DNA of 6,330 bases from Methanocorpusculum sp. (GTDB lineage Archaea; Halobacteriota; Methanomicrobia; Methanomicrobiales; Methanocorpusculaceae). How positions within the stretch are numbered: the first letter of the stretch is position 1; every line of letters begins with the position of its first letter. The translations under genes and the position numbers were made by a program. The stretch spans positions 1-6,330 of the forward strand of contig JAGARL010000076.1 in NCBI GenBank assembly GCA_017622255.1. Direction: 5' to 3'. Of the stretch, positions 1 to 5,557 are shown in pieces. The notes beneath the pieces are model-generated. The model made no database searches, was not told the origin of the DNA, and saw nothing but the letters and a program-made list of their open reading frames with translations.

Positions 1-1
1 C

Positions 2-496
2 AACGGATTAATCAACGCAGTCTACAACAACGCAAACCAGACCGTCATCATCTTAGACAACAGAATCACCGCTATGACCGGCCACCAGCCGAACCCGAAC
101 ACCGGAATGACCGCCTGCGGTGTTGAGTCTCCGAAGATTTCCTTAGAAGAGATTGCCCGCGCCTGCGGTGTCAAGTTCGTCGAAGCCGTTGACCCGTATG
201 ACTTAACCCACCTCTTAGCAGTCCTCAAAGAAGCAAAGGAGAGAGAAGGCGTCAAGGTCATCATCGCCAAACAGCCGTGCGTTATCATGAACAAACGCCT
301 CGGTATCAAGCGCTCCCGCTATGTTGTCGATTCCGACCGCTGTCTCAAATGCGGAGCCTGCATCAGATACGGCTGTCCGGCCTTGGAGACTGATGAAAAC
401 GGCGCAGCCCGCACAACGAGTCTTTGTACCGGATGCGGTGTTTGTGCAGACATCTGTCCTGCAGGAGCAATCCACAGAGGAGGTGCACGCTCATGA
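2..496 (+). CDS. iorA: Indolepyruvate:ferredoxin oxidoreductase, alpha subunit (3' part)
   Basis: This is the C-terminal 164 residues of IorA; the frame is open to the left edge, so roughly three quarters of a usual ~600-residue subunit lies outside. With IorB it converts indolepyruvate and other aryl pyruvates plus CoA to aryl-acetyl-CoA and CO2, reducing ferredoxin in the cytoplasm; methanogens also use it in reverse-type aromatic amino acid metabolism. Seen: the end of the TPP-binding domain with LDNRITAMTGHQPNP (fragment residues 18-32), then two ferredoxin-type clusters. The first is CxxCxxCxxxxCP (Cys114, 117, 120, 125 of the fragment) and the second CxxCxxCxxxCP (Cys142, 145, 148, 152). 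The four-residue gap in the first motif is usual for IorA. The stop overlaps the iorB start as ATGA, so the two subunits are probably made in step. The identification is secure; the true start is not visible. Confidence 0.96.
   Translation, partial: NGLINAVYNNANQTVIILDNRITAMTGHQPNPNTGMTACGVESPKISLEEIARACGVKFVEAVDPYDLTHLLAVLKEAKEREGVKVIIAKQPCVIMNKRLGIKRSRYVVDSDRCLKCGACIRYGCPALETDENGAARTTSLCTGCGVCADICPAGAIHRGGARS
479..485 (+). promoter_or_regulatory. Ribosome binding site of iorB
   Basis: GGAGGTG, a perfect match to the anti-Shine-Dalgarno end of archaeal 16S rRNA, sits 7 bases before the ATG at 493 and inside the last codons of iorA. It fixes the iorB start at 493, although the frame stays open for another 23 codons upstream. 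Confidence 0.85.
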
Positions 497-1077
497 AGAA
501 GAGTTATGATGTTTTAATTGTCGGAATCGGCGGTCAGGGAACCATTCTCGCATCCAACGTCTTAGGAGATGCCTGTGTTCTTGAGGGACGTCATGTCAGA
601 GGAGCAGAAACGCACGGAATGTCCCAGAGAGGAGGATCTGTTGAAACCCACATCAGAATTGACGGAAAGTTCGGCTCCTTAATCGCTCCGGGAACTGCCG
701 ACCTCTTAATCGCTTTCGATGTCTTAGAGGCACTGCGCTACCGCCACTTCTTAAAGCCTGCCGGAACCATGATTGTCAACCGCGAGATGGTTGTTCCAAC
801 CTCTGTGTACTCCAACAAACTTCCGGTCCCGCAGATGGCAGAGGTCGAGGCAGAACTCAAATCCGGCGGACACAAGGTCATCTTAATCGATGCAACAGAA
901 ATCGCAACCCAGGCAGGAAGCCCGCTTGCGGCAAACATCGTCTTAATGGGGGCAGCATCCCACACCCTGCCGCTTGCGGTAAAGTCTCTCGCAGAAGCGG
1001 TCCGCAGAAACGTTCCGCCAAAGACAGTTGAGATTAACGAGAAGGCATTCAACCTCGGCCGCGAGGTAGCCCTCTAA
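493..1077 (+). CDS. iorB: Indolepyruvate:ferredoxin oxidoreductase, beta subunit
   Basis: This 194-residue protein is of normal IorB length and belongs to the gamma-type domain of the pyruvate/ketoacid:ferredoxin oxidoreductase superfamily. It pairs with IorA to oxidise aryl pyruvates with CoA and ferredoxin. Seen: an N-terminal beta strand and glycine loop VGIGGQG (residues 10-16), the conserved RGAETHGMSQRGGSV segment (36-50), and the DLLIAFDVLEALRY segment (70-83) typical of this domain. It has no iron-sulfur motif, as expected, since the clusters are in IorA. The ATG at 493 is chosen over an upstream open frame because it follows GGAGGTG and forms an ATGA overlap with the iorA stop. Leucine codons are unusually often TTA (about 8 of 19), unlike the hydrolase further down. 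A T7 tract follows the stop directly. Confidence 0.95.
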   Translation: MKKSYDVLIVGIGGQGTILASNVLGDACVLEGRHVRGAETHGMSQRGGSVETHIRIDGKFGSLIAPGTADLLIAFDVLEALRYRHFLKPAGTMIVNREMVVPTSVYSNKLPVPQMAEVEAELKSGGHKVILIDATEIATQAGSPLAANIVLMGAASHTLPLAVKSLAEAVRRNVPPKTVEINEKAFNLGREVAL

Positions 1078-1084
1078 TTTTTTT
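1078..1084 (+). terminator. Oligo-T tract after iorB (possible terminator)
   Basis: Seven consecutive T residues start at the base after the iorB stop. Archaeal RNA polymerase often terminates at runs of five or more T without a hairpin, so some transcripts may end here. The next gene's ATG is only one base further on, so readthrough would be needed for co-transcription. No hairpin is visible before it. The assignment is tentative. Confidence 0.4.
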
Positions 1085-1085
1085 A

Positions 1086-2237
1086 ATGCCGGTAATTTAC
1101 CTGAATAATGCCGCAACCTCCTGGCCGAAGCCGCAAAGAGTAAAGGAGGTCTTAGCAGAATCCTTAGAACATCCGGTTTTTGGTTCGGGAAGAACAACCG
1201 GAACGCAGGGGATTGACTATATCAGCCTTGCCCGCGAAAAAGCGGCAGGACTGTTTCATGCTGATGCAAAGCAGATTGTGTTTACACACAATGCAACCGA
1301 TTCGCTGAATATCATAATCAGCGGCTTTCTGAAAAAGAACCGCGGATGTCATGCAGTTGCAACAGCGCTTGACCATAACTCCGTGCTTCGGCCGCTCCAT
1401 GAGTTCCAAAGGGACGGTATTCTCCGGTTCGATATCGCAGATTTTGCAGAGGGCTATGTATCTCCGGATACGATTTCCTCCCTTATCCGCAAGGATACGA
1501 AGTTTGCCGTGATGACGCATGCAAGCAATGTCTTAGGCTCGGTGCAGGATGTGCAGGCAGTTGCTGACATCCTCGCAGATAAGGACATCTTCTTTATCGT
1601 GGACGGCGCACAAACCGCTGGACACATCGAAGTCGATGTGGAAAAGATTGGCTGTGATGCCTTTGTATTCACCGGACACAAAGCGCTTCTCGGCGTTTCC
1701 GGAACCGGCGGATTTTACCTCAAAGATGCAGAACGGATTGCACCAACCCGCTTCGGCGGTACCGGAACGCAGTCATCCAAGCTGTATCAGCCCGAAGACA
1801 TGCCGGAGAAATTCGAGTGCGGAACGCAGAATGTAACAGGTCTTGCAGCGCTTGCAGAAGGCATCTCCTTTGTGGAACGCATTGGCATCGCAGACATTCA
1901 TGCGCAGGGCATGCGGCAGACAAAGTATCTCGTCAGCCGCTTCCATGAAGCAGAAAACATCCGCATCCACCATGAGACACCGGGAGTTCCGGTAATCTCG
2001 TTCAACATCGAAGGACTCTCCTGTGAGGATGTCGGATTCATTCTCTCAAGAAAGTACGGCATCGTAACGCGAACCGGACTGCACTGTGCCCCGCTGGTAC
2101 ATGAGAAAATTGACGGAGGAGCAGGCAGTGTGAGAATCAGTCTGTCCTGCTTTACCACTGACGCTGAATGCACAGCAGCGGCAGACGCTGTTTTGGAGAT
2201 TGCAGAAAATGCGGCTAAAAGGTTCAATTCAGCATAA
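1086..2237 (+). CDS. Cysteine desulfurase family protein (class V aminotransferase fold)
   Basis: This 383-residue PLP enzyme is of the NifS/SufS-like group, closest in motif style to the 'am_tr_V' cysteine desulfurase family (TIGR01977-like). The expected reaction is Cys to Ala, with sulfur passed through an enzyme persulfide. Seen: the N-terminal YLNNAATSWPKP (residues 5-16), His97 in ALDHNS for stacking on PLP, VDGAQ (172-176) with Asp173 and Gln176, FTGHK (195-199) with Lys199 as the likely PLP Schiff-base lysine, and RTGLHCAPL (329-337) with Cys334 as the likely sulfur-accepting cysteine. SVRISLS (348-354) is the usual late phosphate/substrate arginine motif. The ATG at 1086 gives the normal family N-terminus, but no Shine-Dalgarno sequence is visible; the 8-base spacer is almost all T. 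It lies on the same strand as iorAB. No IscU-like scaffold is adjacent. Selenocysteine lyase activity cannot be excluded from sequence alone. Confidence 0.9.
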   Translation: MPVIYLNNAATSWPKPQRVKEVLAESLEHPVFGSGRTTGTQGIDYISLAREKAAGLFHADAKQIVFTHNATDSLNIIISGFLKKNRGCHAVATALDHNSVLRPLHEFQRDGILRFDIADFAEGYVSPDTISSLIRKDTKFAVMTHASNVLGSVQDVQAVADILADKDIFFIVDGAQTAGHIEVDVEKIGCDAFVFTGHKALLGVSGTGGFYLKDAERIAPTRFGGTGTQSSKLYQPEDMPEKFECGTQNVTGLAALAEGISFVERIGIADIHAQGMRQTKYLVSRFHEAENIRIHHETPGVPVISFNIEGLSCEDVGFILSRKYGIVTRTGLHCAPLVHEKIDGGAGSVRISLSCFTTDAECTAAADAVLEIAENAAKRFNSA

Positions 2238-2239
2238 AT
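2233..2239 (+). promoter_or_regulatory. Possible TATA-like element before the 102-residue gene
   Basis: CATAAAT overlaps the stop codon of the cysteine desulfurase-like gene and is centred about 24 bases before the ATG at 2260. That spacing would suit a leaderless archaeal transcript, and the ATG lacks a clear ribosome binding site. The match to a TATA box is short and no convincing BRE is visible, so this is a weak call. Confidence 0.22.
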
Positions 2240-2259
2240 CCTGCGCGGACGGCTCATAC

Positions 2260-2568
2260 ATGAAGGAGTATCAGCTCGATGAGCCTCTTTCAAAGGAGTT
2301 CTTCGAGTATCTGAAGTACTTTGGACGGGTGACCGCGCTGGAAGAGATGGGAGACGGCTACTTTAATTTTGAAAAACCGAACTGGTTTTCGATAAAAGGA
2401 TTTGCCGGAGACACCACGGTTGAGGTCCGATTCAAGCGGGAGACGATGGAGATAACAACCGATTTTCTCTATCTGCTGTTCTCTTCCTTTAAGGAAGGGG
2501 CAGACATCACCGCACTGAAGGAGAAGGAGAAGTTCCGGCAGAAGCGGATTGCAGAACTGATGAAATGA
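2260..2568 (+). CDS. Conserved-looking hypothetical protein, 102 residues
   Basis: I do not recognise the family. The protein is small and soluble-looking, with no signal peptide, membrane segment or cysteine. An aromatic-rich first half (FFEYLKYF at 14-21, YFNF at 34-37, NWFSIKGF at 41-48) and alternating residues DTTVEVRFKRE (51-61) suggest an alpha/beta fold. A highly charged segment near the end (about 80-102, with KEKEKFRQKR) is probably helical. The ATG at 2260 is preferred because it lies after the previous stop. A TTG at 2200 or ATG at 2209 would add an unconvincing extension that overlaps the previous gene. No good ribosome binding site precedes it. Its stop overlaps the hydrolase start as ATGA, so the two are probably translated together and may act together, though this is inference. 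The coding reality is supported by the clean frame and tight packing between two real genes. Confidence 0.75.
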   Translation: MKEYQLDEPLSKEFFEYLKYFGRVTALEEMGDGYFNFEKPNWFSIKGFAGDTTVEVRFKRETMEITTDFLYLLFSSFKEGADITALKEKEKFRQKRIAELMK

Positions 2569-3479
2569 AGGAGGGAGACATCTTTGGGCTTCATTATTAT
2601 GAAGCAGGAAAAGGCGAACCGCTGGTTCTTCTGCATGCACAAGGGACGGACAGCACAAGCTTTGAAAGCGTCATCCCGAAACTTGCAAAACACTATCATG
2701 TCTATGCGGTTGACTGCTTCGGGCATGGAAAGAGCCTGCATGATGCAGAGCACTACACGCTCATAGACTGTGCTTCTGCTGTGTCAGAATTCATCCGCGA
2801 GGTCGTCAAAGAAAGGACAATCCTTCTTGGACACTCATCCGGAGGACTGATTGCGGCGCAGGTTGCGGCAGAAACTGATTTCTGCAGCCGGCTTATCCTG
2901 GAAGACCCGCCGTTTTTCTCCTCGGAAGGCGAGAGGAGGCTTTCCACCTTCAACTATGTTGATTTGTCCTCTGTCTGTTACGCCTTCCTTGCGCAGACAG
3001 ATGAGACGGATTTTGTGCAGTACTATTTCCAAAATCAGTATGCCTGGAACTTCTTCCCGGAAGAGTCGCGGGAAAAGATTCGGGAAAAGTTAAGCGGCAT
3101 GGCGAAAAAGTACCGGATGCGCCATCCGGAGAAAAATCTGAAAGTCCCCTTCTGGCCGAAAGCAGCGCTTGCGGCTTTTGTCGGGATGAACAACTATGAC
3201 CCGCGGTTTGGGGAGGCGTTCTATACGGATTCGTTCCATGCAGGCGTCACGCATGCAGAGATTCTGCAGAAGATTTCCTGCGAGACCGTGTTTTTAAAAG
3301 CAGAGACGAACATCAGCCCGGAAGGGATTCTGTTCTGTGCGTTGTCTGATGAGGATTTGTCAGCGGTTGAGCGTCTGGTGAAAAATATACGGGTTGTCCG
3401 GTTTGCCTGCGGGCATGCAATCCATATCGAGAGGAGAAAAGAGTTCCTGCAGGCAGTTCTTGCTTCGGGAAGGAAATAA
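2565..3479 (+). CDS. Alpha/beta hydrolase
   Basis: This 304-residue protein has the alpha/beta-hydrolase fold. Seen: PLVLLHAQGTDS (residues 19-30), the strand and HxxG-like oxyanion loop; VYAVDCFGHGKS (46-57), the conserved VDxxGHGxS turn; LLGHSSGG (87-94) with Ser91 as the nucleophile in GHSSG; and ACGHAIHIER (281-290) with His284 or, more likely, His287 as the catalytic base. The acid is probably Asp262 or Asp264 in SDEDLSAVE. Residues about 120-225 form a large cap rich in aromatic residues, which would set substrate choice. Such proteins may be esterases, lipases, C-C hydrolases or others, so the substrate cannot be named. It has no signal peptide, hence is probably cytoplasmic. The ATG overlaps the stop of the preceding small gene (ATGA); a GGAGGGA after the ATG has no in-frame start behind it. 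A T-rich stretch follows the stop. Confidence 0.9.
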   Translation: MKEGDIFGLHYYEAGKGEPLVLLHAQGTDSTSFESVIPKLAKHYHVYAVDCFGHGKSLHDAEHYTLIDCASAVSEFIREVVKERTILLGHSSGGLIAAQVAAETDFCSRLILEDPPFFSSEGERRLSTFNYVDLSSVCYAFLAQTDETDFVQYYFQNQYAWNFFPEESREKIREKLSGMAKKYRMRHPEKNLKVPFWPKAALAAFVGMNNYDPRFGEAFYTDSFHAGVTHAEILQKISCETVFLKAETNISPEGILFCALSDEDLSAVERLVKNIRVVRFACGHAIHIERRKEFLQAVLASGRK

Positions 3480-3480
3480 T

Positions 3481-3490
3481 TCTCTTTTTT
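3481..3490 (+). terminator. T-rich terminator after the hydrolase gene
   Basis: TCTCTTTTTT begins directly after the hydrolase stop and ends in six consecutive T. A second T5 run follows at 3503-3507 within the inverted-repeat arm. This matches the oligo-T termination signals of archaea. It sits between convergent genes, where a terminator is expected. Confidence 0.55.
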
Positions 3491-3496
3491 GTGTGT

Positions 3497-3555
3497 GTTG
3501 GGTTTTTGCGAGTGCTTTGGACGCATGAGGAAAAGAACACAGACAACGCAGACGC
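3497..3555 (+). repeat. Left arm of long inverted repeat
   Basis: This 59-base arm pairs with 3779-3838. Shared blocks, read inward from the left end, are GTTGGGTTTT, GGACGCATG, AACACAGAC and ACGCAGACGC, in the same order and near-equal spacing. Differences are a few substitutions and small indels in the stretches between blocks. Outside GTTGGG the flanks stop matching, which sets the boundary. Confidence 0.85.
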
Positions 3556-3590
3556 TCGCTTCGCAAGCCCTTCGGTCTTGCTCATGACTT

Positions 3591-3603
3591 GAGCCTTCGG
3601 CTC
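3591..3603. repeat. Short hairpin GAGCC-TTC-GGCTC
   Basis: This perfect 5-bp inverted repeat has a 3-base loop, within the left half of the intergenic element. Neighbouring words CCTTCGG (3569-3575) and CCTTCGC (3608-3614) have the same flavour. Confidence 0.6.
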
Positions 3604-3632
3604 TCGCCCTTCGCTCGCAGCAACGCGTCGCT

Positions 3633-3648
3633 CTCGCCTGACGGCGAG
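3633..3648. repeat. Short hairpin CTCGCC-TGAC-GGCGAG
   Basis: This perfect 6-bp stem with a 4-base loop lies just outside the nested inverted repeat in the intergenic element. Confidence 0.65.
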
Positions 3649-3727
3649 CTGCCCCCGCAGCCGCGACTGAGCGTTGATTGGTGATTCTGAGACATAGTTA
3701 GCGACCACAAAGCGGCTGCGGCAGCAG
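3649..3727. repeat. Nested inverted repeat in the centre of the element
   Basis: Bases 3649-3664 (CTGCCCCCGCAGCCGC) and 3712-3727 (GCGGCTGCGGCAGCAG) are complementary at 14 of 16 positions, including an uninterrupted 10-bp core. They enclose a 47-base loop of more ordinary composition (3665-3711). Confidence 0.75.
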
Positions 3728-3746
3728 TTCGTGAGCGTCAGCGAAC
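3727..3746. repeat. Short imperfect palindrome GTTCG...CGAAC
   Basis: GTTCG (3727-3731) pairs with CGAAC (3742-3746), with an inner TGA/TCA match around GCG and one bulged base. It overlaps the end of the nested inverted repeat by one base. Confidence 0.55.
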
Positions 3747-3763
3747 GAAAGCGACTGGGCGCG

Positions 3764-3780
3764 GCGGGCTGGAAGCCCGC
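3764..3780. repeat. Short hairpin GCGGGCT-GGA-AGCCCGC
   Basis: This perfect 7-bp stem with a 3-base loop is the strongest local hairpin in the region. Its 3' side runs two bases into the right inverted-repeat arm, so it would compete with or stack on the long stem. Confidence 0.7.
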
Positions 3781-3838
3781 GTCTGCGTGGTCTGTGTTTA
3801 TTTCACATGCGTCCAGAAGCGAATTGCGAAAACCCAAC
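3779..3838 (-). repeat. Right arm of long inverted repeat
   Basis: This 60-base arm is the partner of 3497-3555. Read on the minus strand it carries the blocks GTTGGGTTTT, GGACGCATG, AACACAGAC and ACGCAGACGC. After CCCAAC (3833-3838) the match to the left flank fades. Confidence 0.85.
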
Positions 3839-3938
3839 GCCAAACCCACGGTGCATGTTATCAGCGATTTTTTCCAAATAAAGCCGAAGATAATTGAAGA
3901 AAACCTCACCCGCAGTCTAAATTATCTAAACTGTTTTC
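3839..3938. other. Gene-free, AT-richer stretch between the element and cobA
   Basis: This stretch is the 3' flank of cobA on the minus strand. It holds a T6 run on the plus strand (3868-3873). On the minus strand it shows only short T runs (complement of AAAA at 3900-3903), so no convincing cobA terminator is visible. No gene or promoter was recognised. Confidence 0.5.
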
Positions 3939-4667
3939 TCAATCCCGATACAGCGAGACCACTTCGCCGATGATAATCACCGCCGGTGCTTTGAAGCCAA
4001 CCTCAGCAGATACAGCCGGCAGTTCTGCAAGCGTGGTGCAGGTTACCCGCTGGTTTTCCCGGAAACCGTTTTCGATTACCGCGACCTTGGTCACTTCCGC
4101 CATCCCATGCCCTATGAGTTTTTCCGCAATCACCGGGATGTTTTTGACACCCATGTAGATTACAATTGTCCCCGGAGACTGTGCAAGCCACTCCCAGTTA
4201 ATCGAAGAGATCTCTTTTTTCGGGTCCTCGTGGCCGGTAACCAGTGTCACAGAACTTGCATACTCGCGGTGCGTTACCGGAATGCCGACTGATTCCGGAA
4301 CAGCAATCCCGCTCGTAATTCCGGGAACAGCTTCTACCGGAATTCCTGCGGCGCGAAGCGTTTCCATCTCCTCGCCTCCGCGTCCAAAGACAAAGGGGTC
4401 TCCCCCTTTGAGCCGGACTACTGTTTTTCCCTCTGATGCGAGCCGGACCAGCAGAGACTCGATATCCTCCTGCCGCATCGTATGATGTCCGCCGTATTTG
4501 CCGACATCAATCTTCTCGGCCGCCGCCGGAAGGGAGGAGATAATCTCCTCTCCCGGAAGCTGGTCGTAGAGAATGACATCTGCAGAATCAATCACCTCGC
4601 GGGCGCGGAAGGTCAGAAGACCAAGACCTCCCGGACCGGAACCGACCAGATAGACTTTTCCGGTCAT
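3939..4667 (-). CDS. cobA: Uroporphyrinogen-III C-methyltransferase (SUMT)
   Basis: This 242-residue single-domain SUMT uses two SAM to methylate uroporphyrinogen III at C2 and C7, giving precorrin-2, the branch point to siroheme, cobamides and F430. Seen: VYLVGSGPGGLGLLT (residues 5-19), the SAM-binding loop; VILYDQL (31-37); GKYGGHHTMRQEDIE (56-70); VVRLKGGDPFVFGRGGEE (83-100), the family signature; and VEAVPGITSGIAVPESVGIP (111-130). Length is normal for a stand-alone CobA, with no fused CysG dehydrogenase/chelatase or HemD domain. The ATG at 4667 is chosen because the protein then starts just before the SAM loop, GGAGGG lies upstream, and the start overlaps the hemC stop as ATGA. The frame is open for 64 more codons upstream, but that part is antisense-like junk inside hemC. 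It is the last gene of the operon and converges on the element at 3497-3838. Confidence 0.95.
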   Translation of the reverse strand: MTGKVYLVGSGPGGLGLLTFRAREVIDSADVILYDQLPGEEIISSLPAAAEKIDVGKYGGHHTMRQEDIESLLVRLASEGKTVVRLKGGDPFVFGRGGEEMETLRAAGIPVEAVPGITSGIAVPESVGIPVTHREYASSVTLVTGHEDPKKEISSINWEWLAQSPGTIVIYMGVKNIPVIAEKLIGHGMAEVTKVAVIENGFRENQRVTCTTLAELPAVSAEVGFKAPAVIIIGEVVSLYRD

Positions 4668-5557
4668 TCTCCCTCCACAACCCTGCGGGCAGCAGCAATT
4701 AAATCCGCCGCACGCTCCTTTAACTCGCGGCCGATTGCATGTGCTTCCTCGATTGAGGAAATCATCCCCTCGACCCGGCAGGACTTCGTGCCGTCGAGAG
4801 ATAAAATCTCGGCAAGAATCTTTCCGCCCTGACAGTACACTCCCTGCGGAGTAAAACATCCGCCGCCAATCTCCTCCATGACCGCCCGCTCTGCCGCGGT
4901 ATCAAACGCGGTCTGGGAATCATTCAGCGGGGCAAATGCCGCACGGAGTTCTGCGGTATCGCGGGAAACCACCGCAATAGTTCCCTGATTGGGGGCAGGA
5001 ACAAAGGAGTCTGCAGAAAGCCGGAAACCGTGAATCTGCAGTCCGAGACGAATCAGCGCCGCCTCGGCTAAGACAATAGCATCATACTCGCCTGCTTCAA
5101 GCTTTGCAAGACGCGTGTCAATGTTTCCGCGGAGGTTTGCAACATGCATCTCCGGATACTGGTGATAGTAGCGGAGAAGCTGTGCACGCCGGCGAAGGGA
5201 GGAGGTTCCAATAGTTGACACCTCCTCCATCGGTTTTTCCACTGCGAGGAAATCAAACGGCGGGTCGCGTTTGAGAACCGCAGAAAGCGCAAGTCCTGCC
5301 GGACGTTCTGCCGGAATGTCCTTCATGCTGTGGACAGCCGCATCGATTCTTCCATCCAGAATCGCGTTGTCGAGCTCGCGGACAAACAGACCATAGCCTC
5401 CTGCTTCATGCAGTGCACGGTCGGTCACGCGGTCGCCGCGGGTGGAGATAATCTCAATTTCCGTCCTGACTCCCTGCTCTTCCAAGAGAGCCGCAACCCT
5501 ATTTGTCTGGGCAAGCGCGAGTTTGCTTCCCCTTGTTCCGATTCTGATTACAGACAT
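4664..5557 (-). CDS. hemC: Porphobilinogen deaminase (hydroxymethylbilane synthase)
   Basis: This 297-residue enzyme joins four porphobilinogen units into hydroxymethylbilane in the cytoplasm. Seen: IRIGTRGSKLALAQT (residues 4-18); AVHSMKDIP (74-82) with catalytic Asp80; GTSSLRRRAQ (117-126) and NLRGNIDTRL (141-150), whose arginines bind the acidic side chains; and GGGCFTPQG (231-239) with Cys234, the residue that carries the dipyrromethane cofactor. Length is normal for archaeal HemC. The ATG at 5557 follows GAGGTG and overlaps the hemL stop by 10 bases; at the other end ATGA couples it to cobA. Together with hemL this is the C5 route from glutamate to uroporphyrinogen. All key residues appear intact. 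Confidence 0.96.
   Translation of the reverse strand: MSVIRIGTRGSKLALAQTNRVAALLEEQGVRTEIEIISTRGDRVTDRALHEAGGYGLFVRELDNAILDGRIDAAVHSMKDIPAERPAGLALSAVLKRDPPFDFLAVEKPMEEVSTIGTSSLRRRAQLLRYYHQYPEMHVANLRGNIDTRLAKLEAGEYDAIVLAEAALIRLGLQIHGFRLSADSFVPAPNQGTIAVVSRDTAELRAAFAPLNDSQTAFDTAAERAVMEEIGGGCFTPQGVYCQGGKILAEILSLDGTKSCRVEGMISSIEEAHAIGRELKERAADLIAAARRVVEGE
4671..4676 (-). promoter_or_regulatory. Ribosome binding site of cobA
   Basis: GGAGGG on the minus strand lies 3 bases before the ATG at 4667, inside the end of hemC. The spacing is short but the match is good. It supports 4667 as the start against the long open frame upstream. Confidence 0.65.

Larger units (their letters stand above)
3497..3838. 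mobile_element. Candidate MITE-like or structured intergenic element with ~60-base inverted ends
   Basis: This 342-base unit lies between convergent genes and contains no credible protein gene. Its ends, 3497-3555 and 3779-3838, are imperfect inverted repeats. Between them are several compact hairpins and a nested inverted repeat (3649-3664 with 3712-3727). The interior is GC-rich, full of TTCG-containing words such as CCTTCGG and GCTTCGC, and unlike the flanking coding sequence. No transposase lies in or beside it, and no target-site duplication is obvious at the ends, so it would be non-autonomous if mobile. Alternatives are a repeated intergenic (REP/ERIC-like) sequence or a large structured RNA. 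The inverted structure is seen directly; mobility is inference. Confidence 0.5.

Noticed and set aside
424..492. 23-codon upstream extension of iorB
   Set aside because: It is the iorA Fe-S region read in another frame; GGAGGTG and the ATGA overlap define the start at 493.
2200..2259. Upstream TTG (2200) or ATG (2209) start for the 102-residue gene
   Set aside because: GGAG at 2195-2198 is a possible ribosome binding site for 2209, but the added residues look like out-of-frame translation of the previous gene's end. Comparison with homologs would settle it.
1898..2293. Open frame of 131 codons on the minus strand
   Set aside because: It is a shadow of the cysteine desulfurase-like gene, whose motifs are unmistakable on the other strand.
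3490..3845. Target-site duplication flanking the element
   Set aside because: The bases just outside the arms (GTGTGT on the left, GCCAAA on the right) do not match as a direct repeat.
3313..3909. Open frame of 198 codons on the minus strand across the intergenic element
   Set aside because: It overlaps the 3' end of the hydrolase gene, is built from low-complexity Arg/Ser/Ala-rich translation of the hairpin region, and shows no recognisable domain or ribosome binding site.
3480..3938. CRISPR array or tRNA in the intergenic region
   Set aside because: There is no regularly spaced direct repeat; the repeats are inverted pairs. No tRNA cloverleaf with a T-loop GTTCRANNC was found. GTTCG at 3727 belongs to a palindrome instead.
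3731..3973. Open frame of 80 codons on the plus strand at the end of the element
   Set aside because: It starts inside a hairpin, runs through the right inverted-repeat arm into antisense cobA, and has no ribosome binding site or protein-like pattern.
4668..4859. 64-codon upstream extension of cobA
   Set aside because: The extension lies wholly within hemC in another frame, has a Cys/Gly/Arg-rich composition unlike SUMT, and the ATG at 4667 has a ribosome binding site and the family N-terminus.
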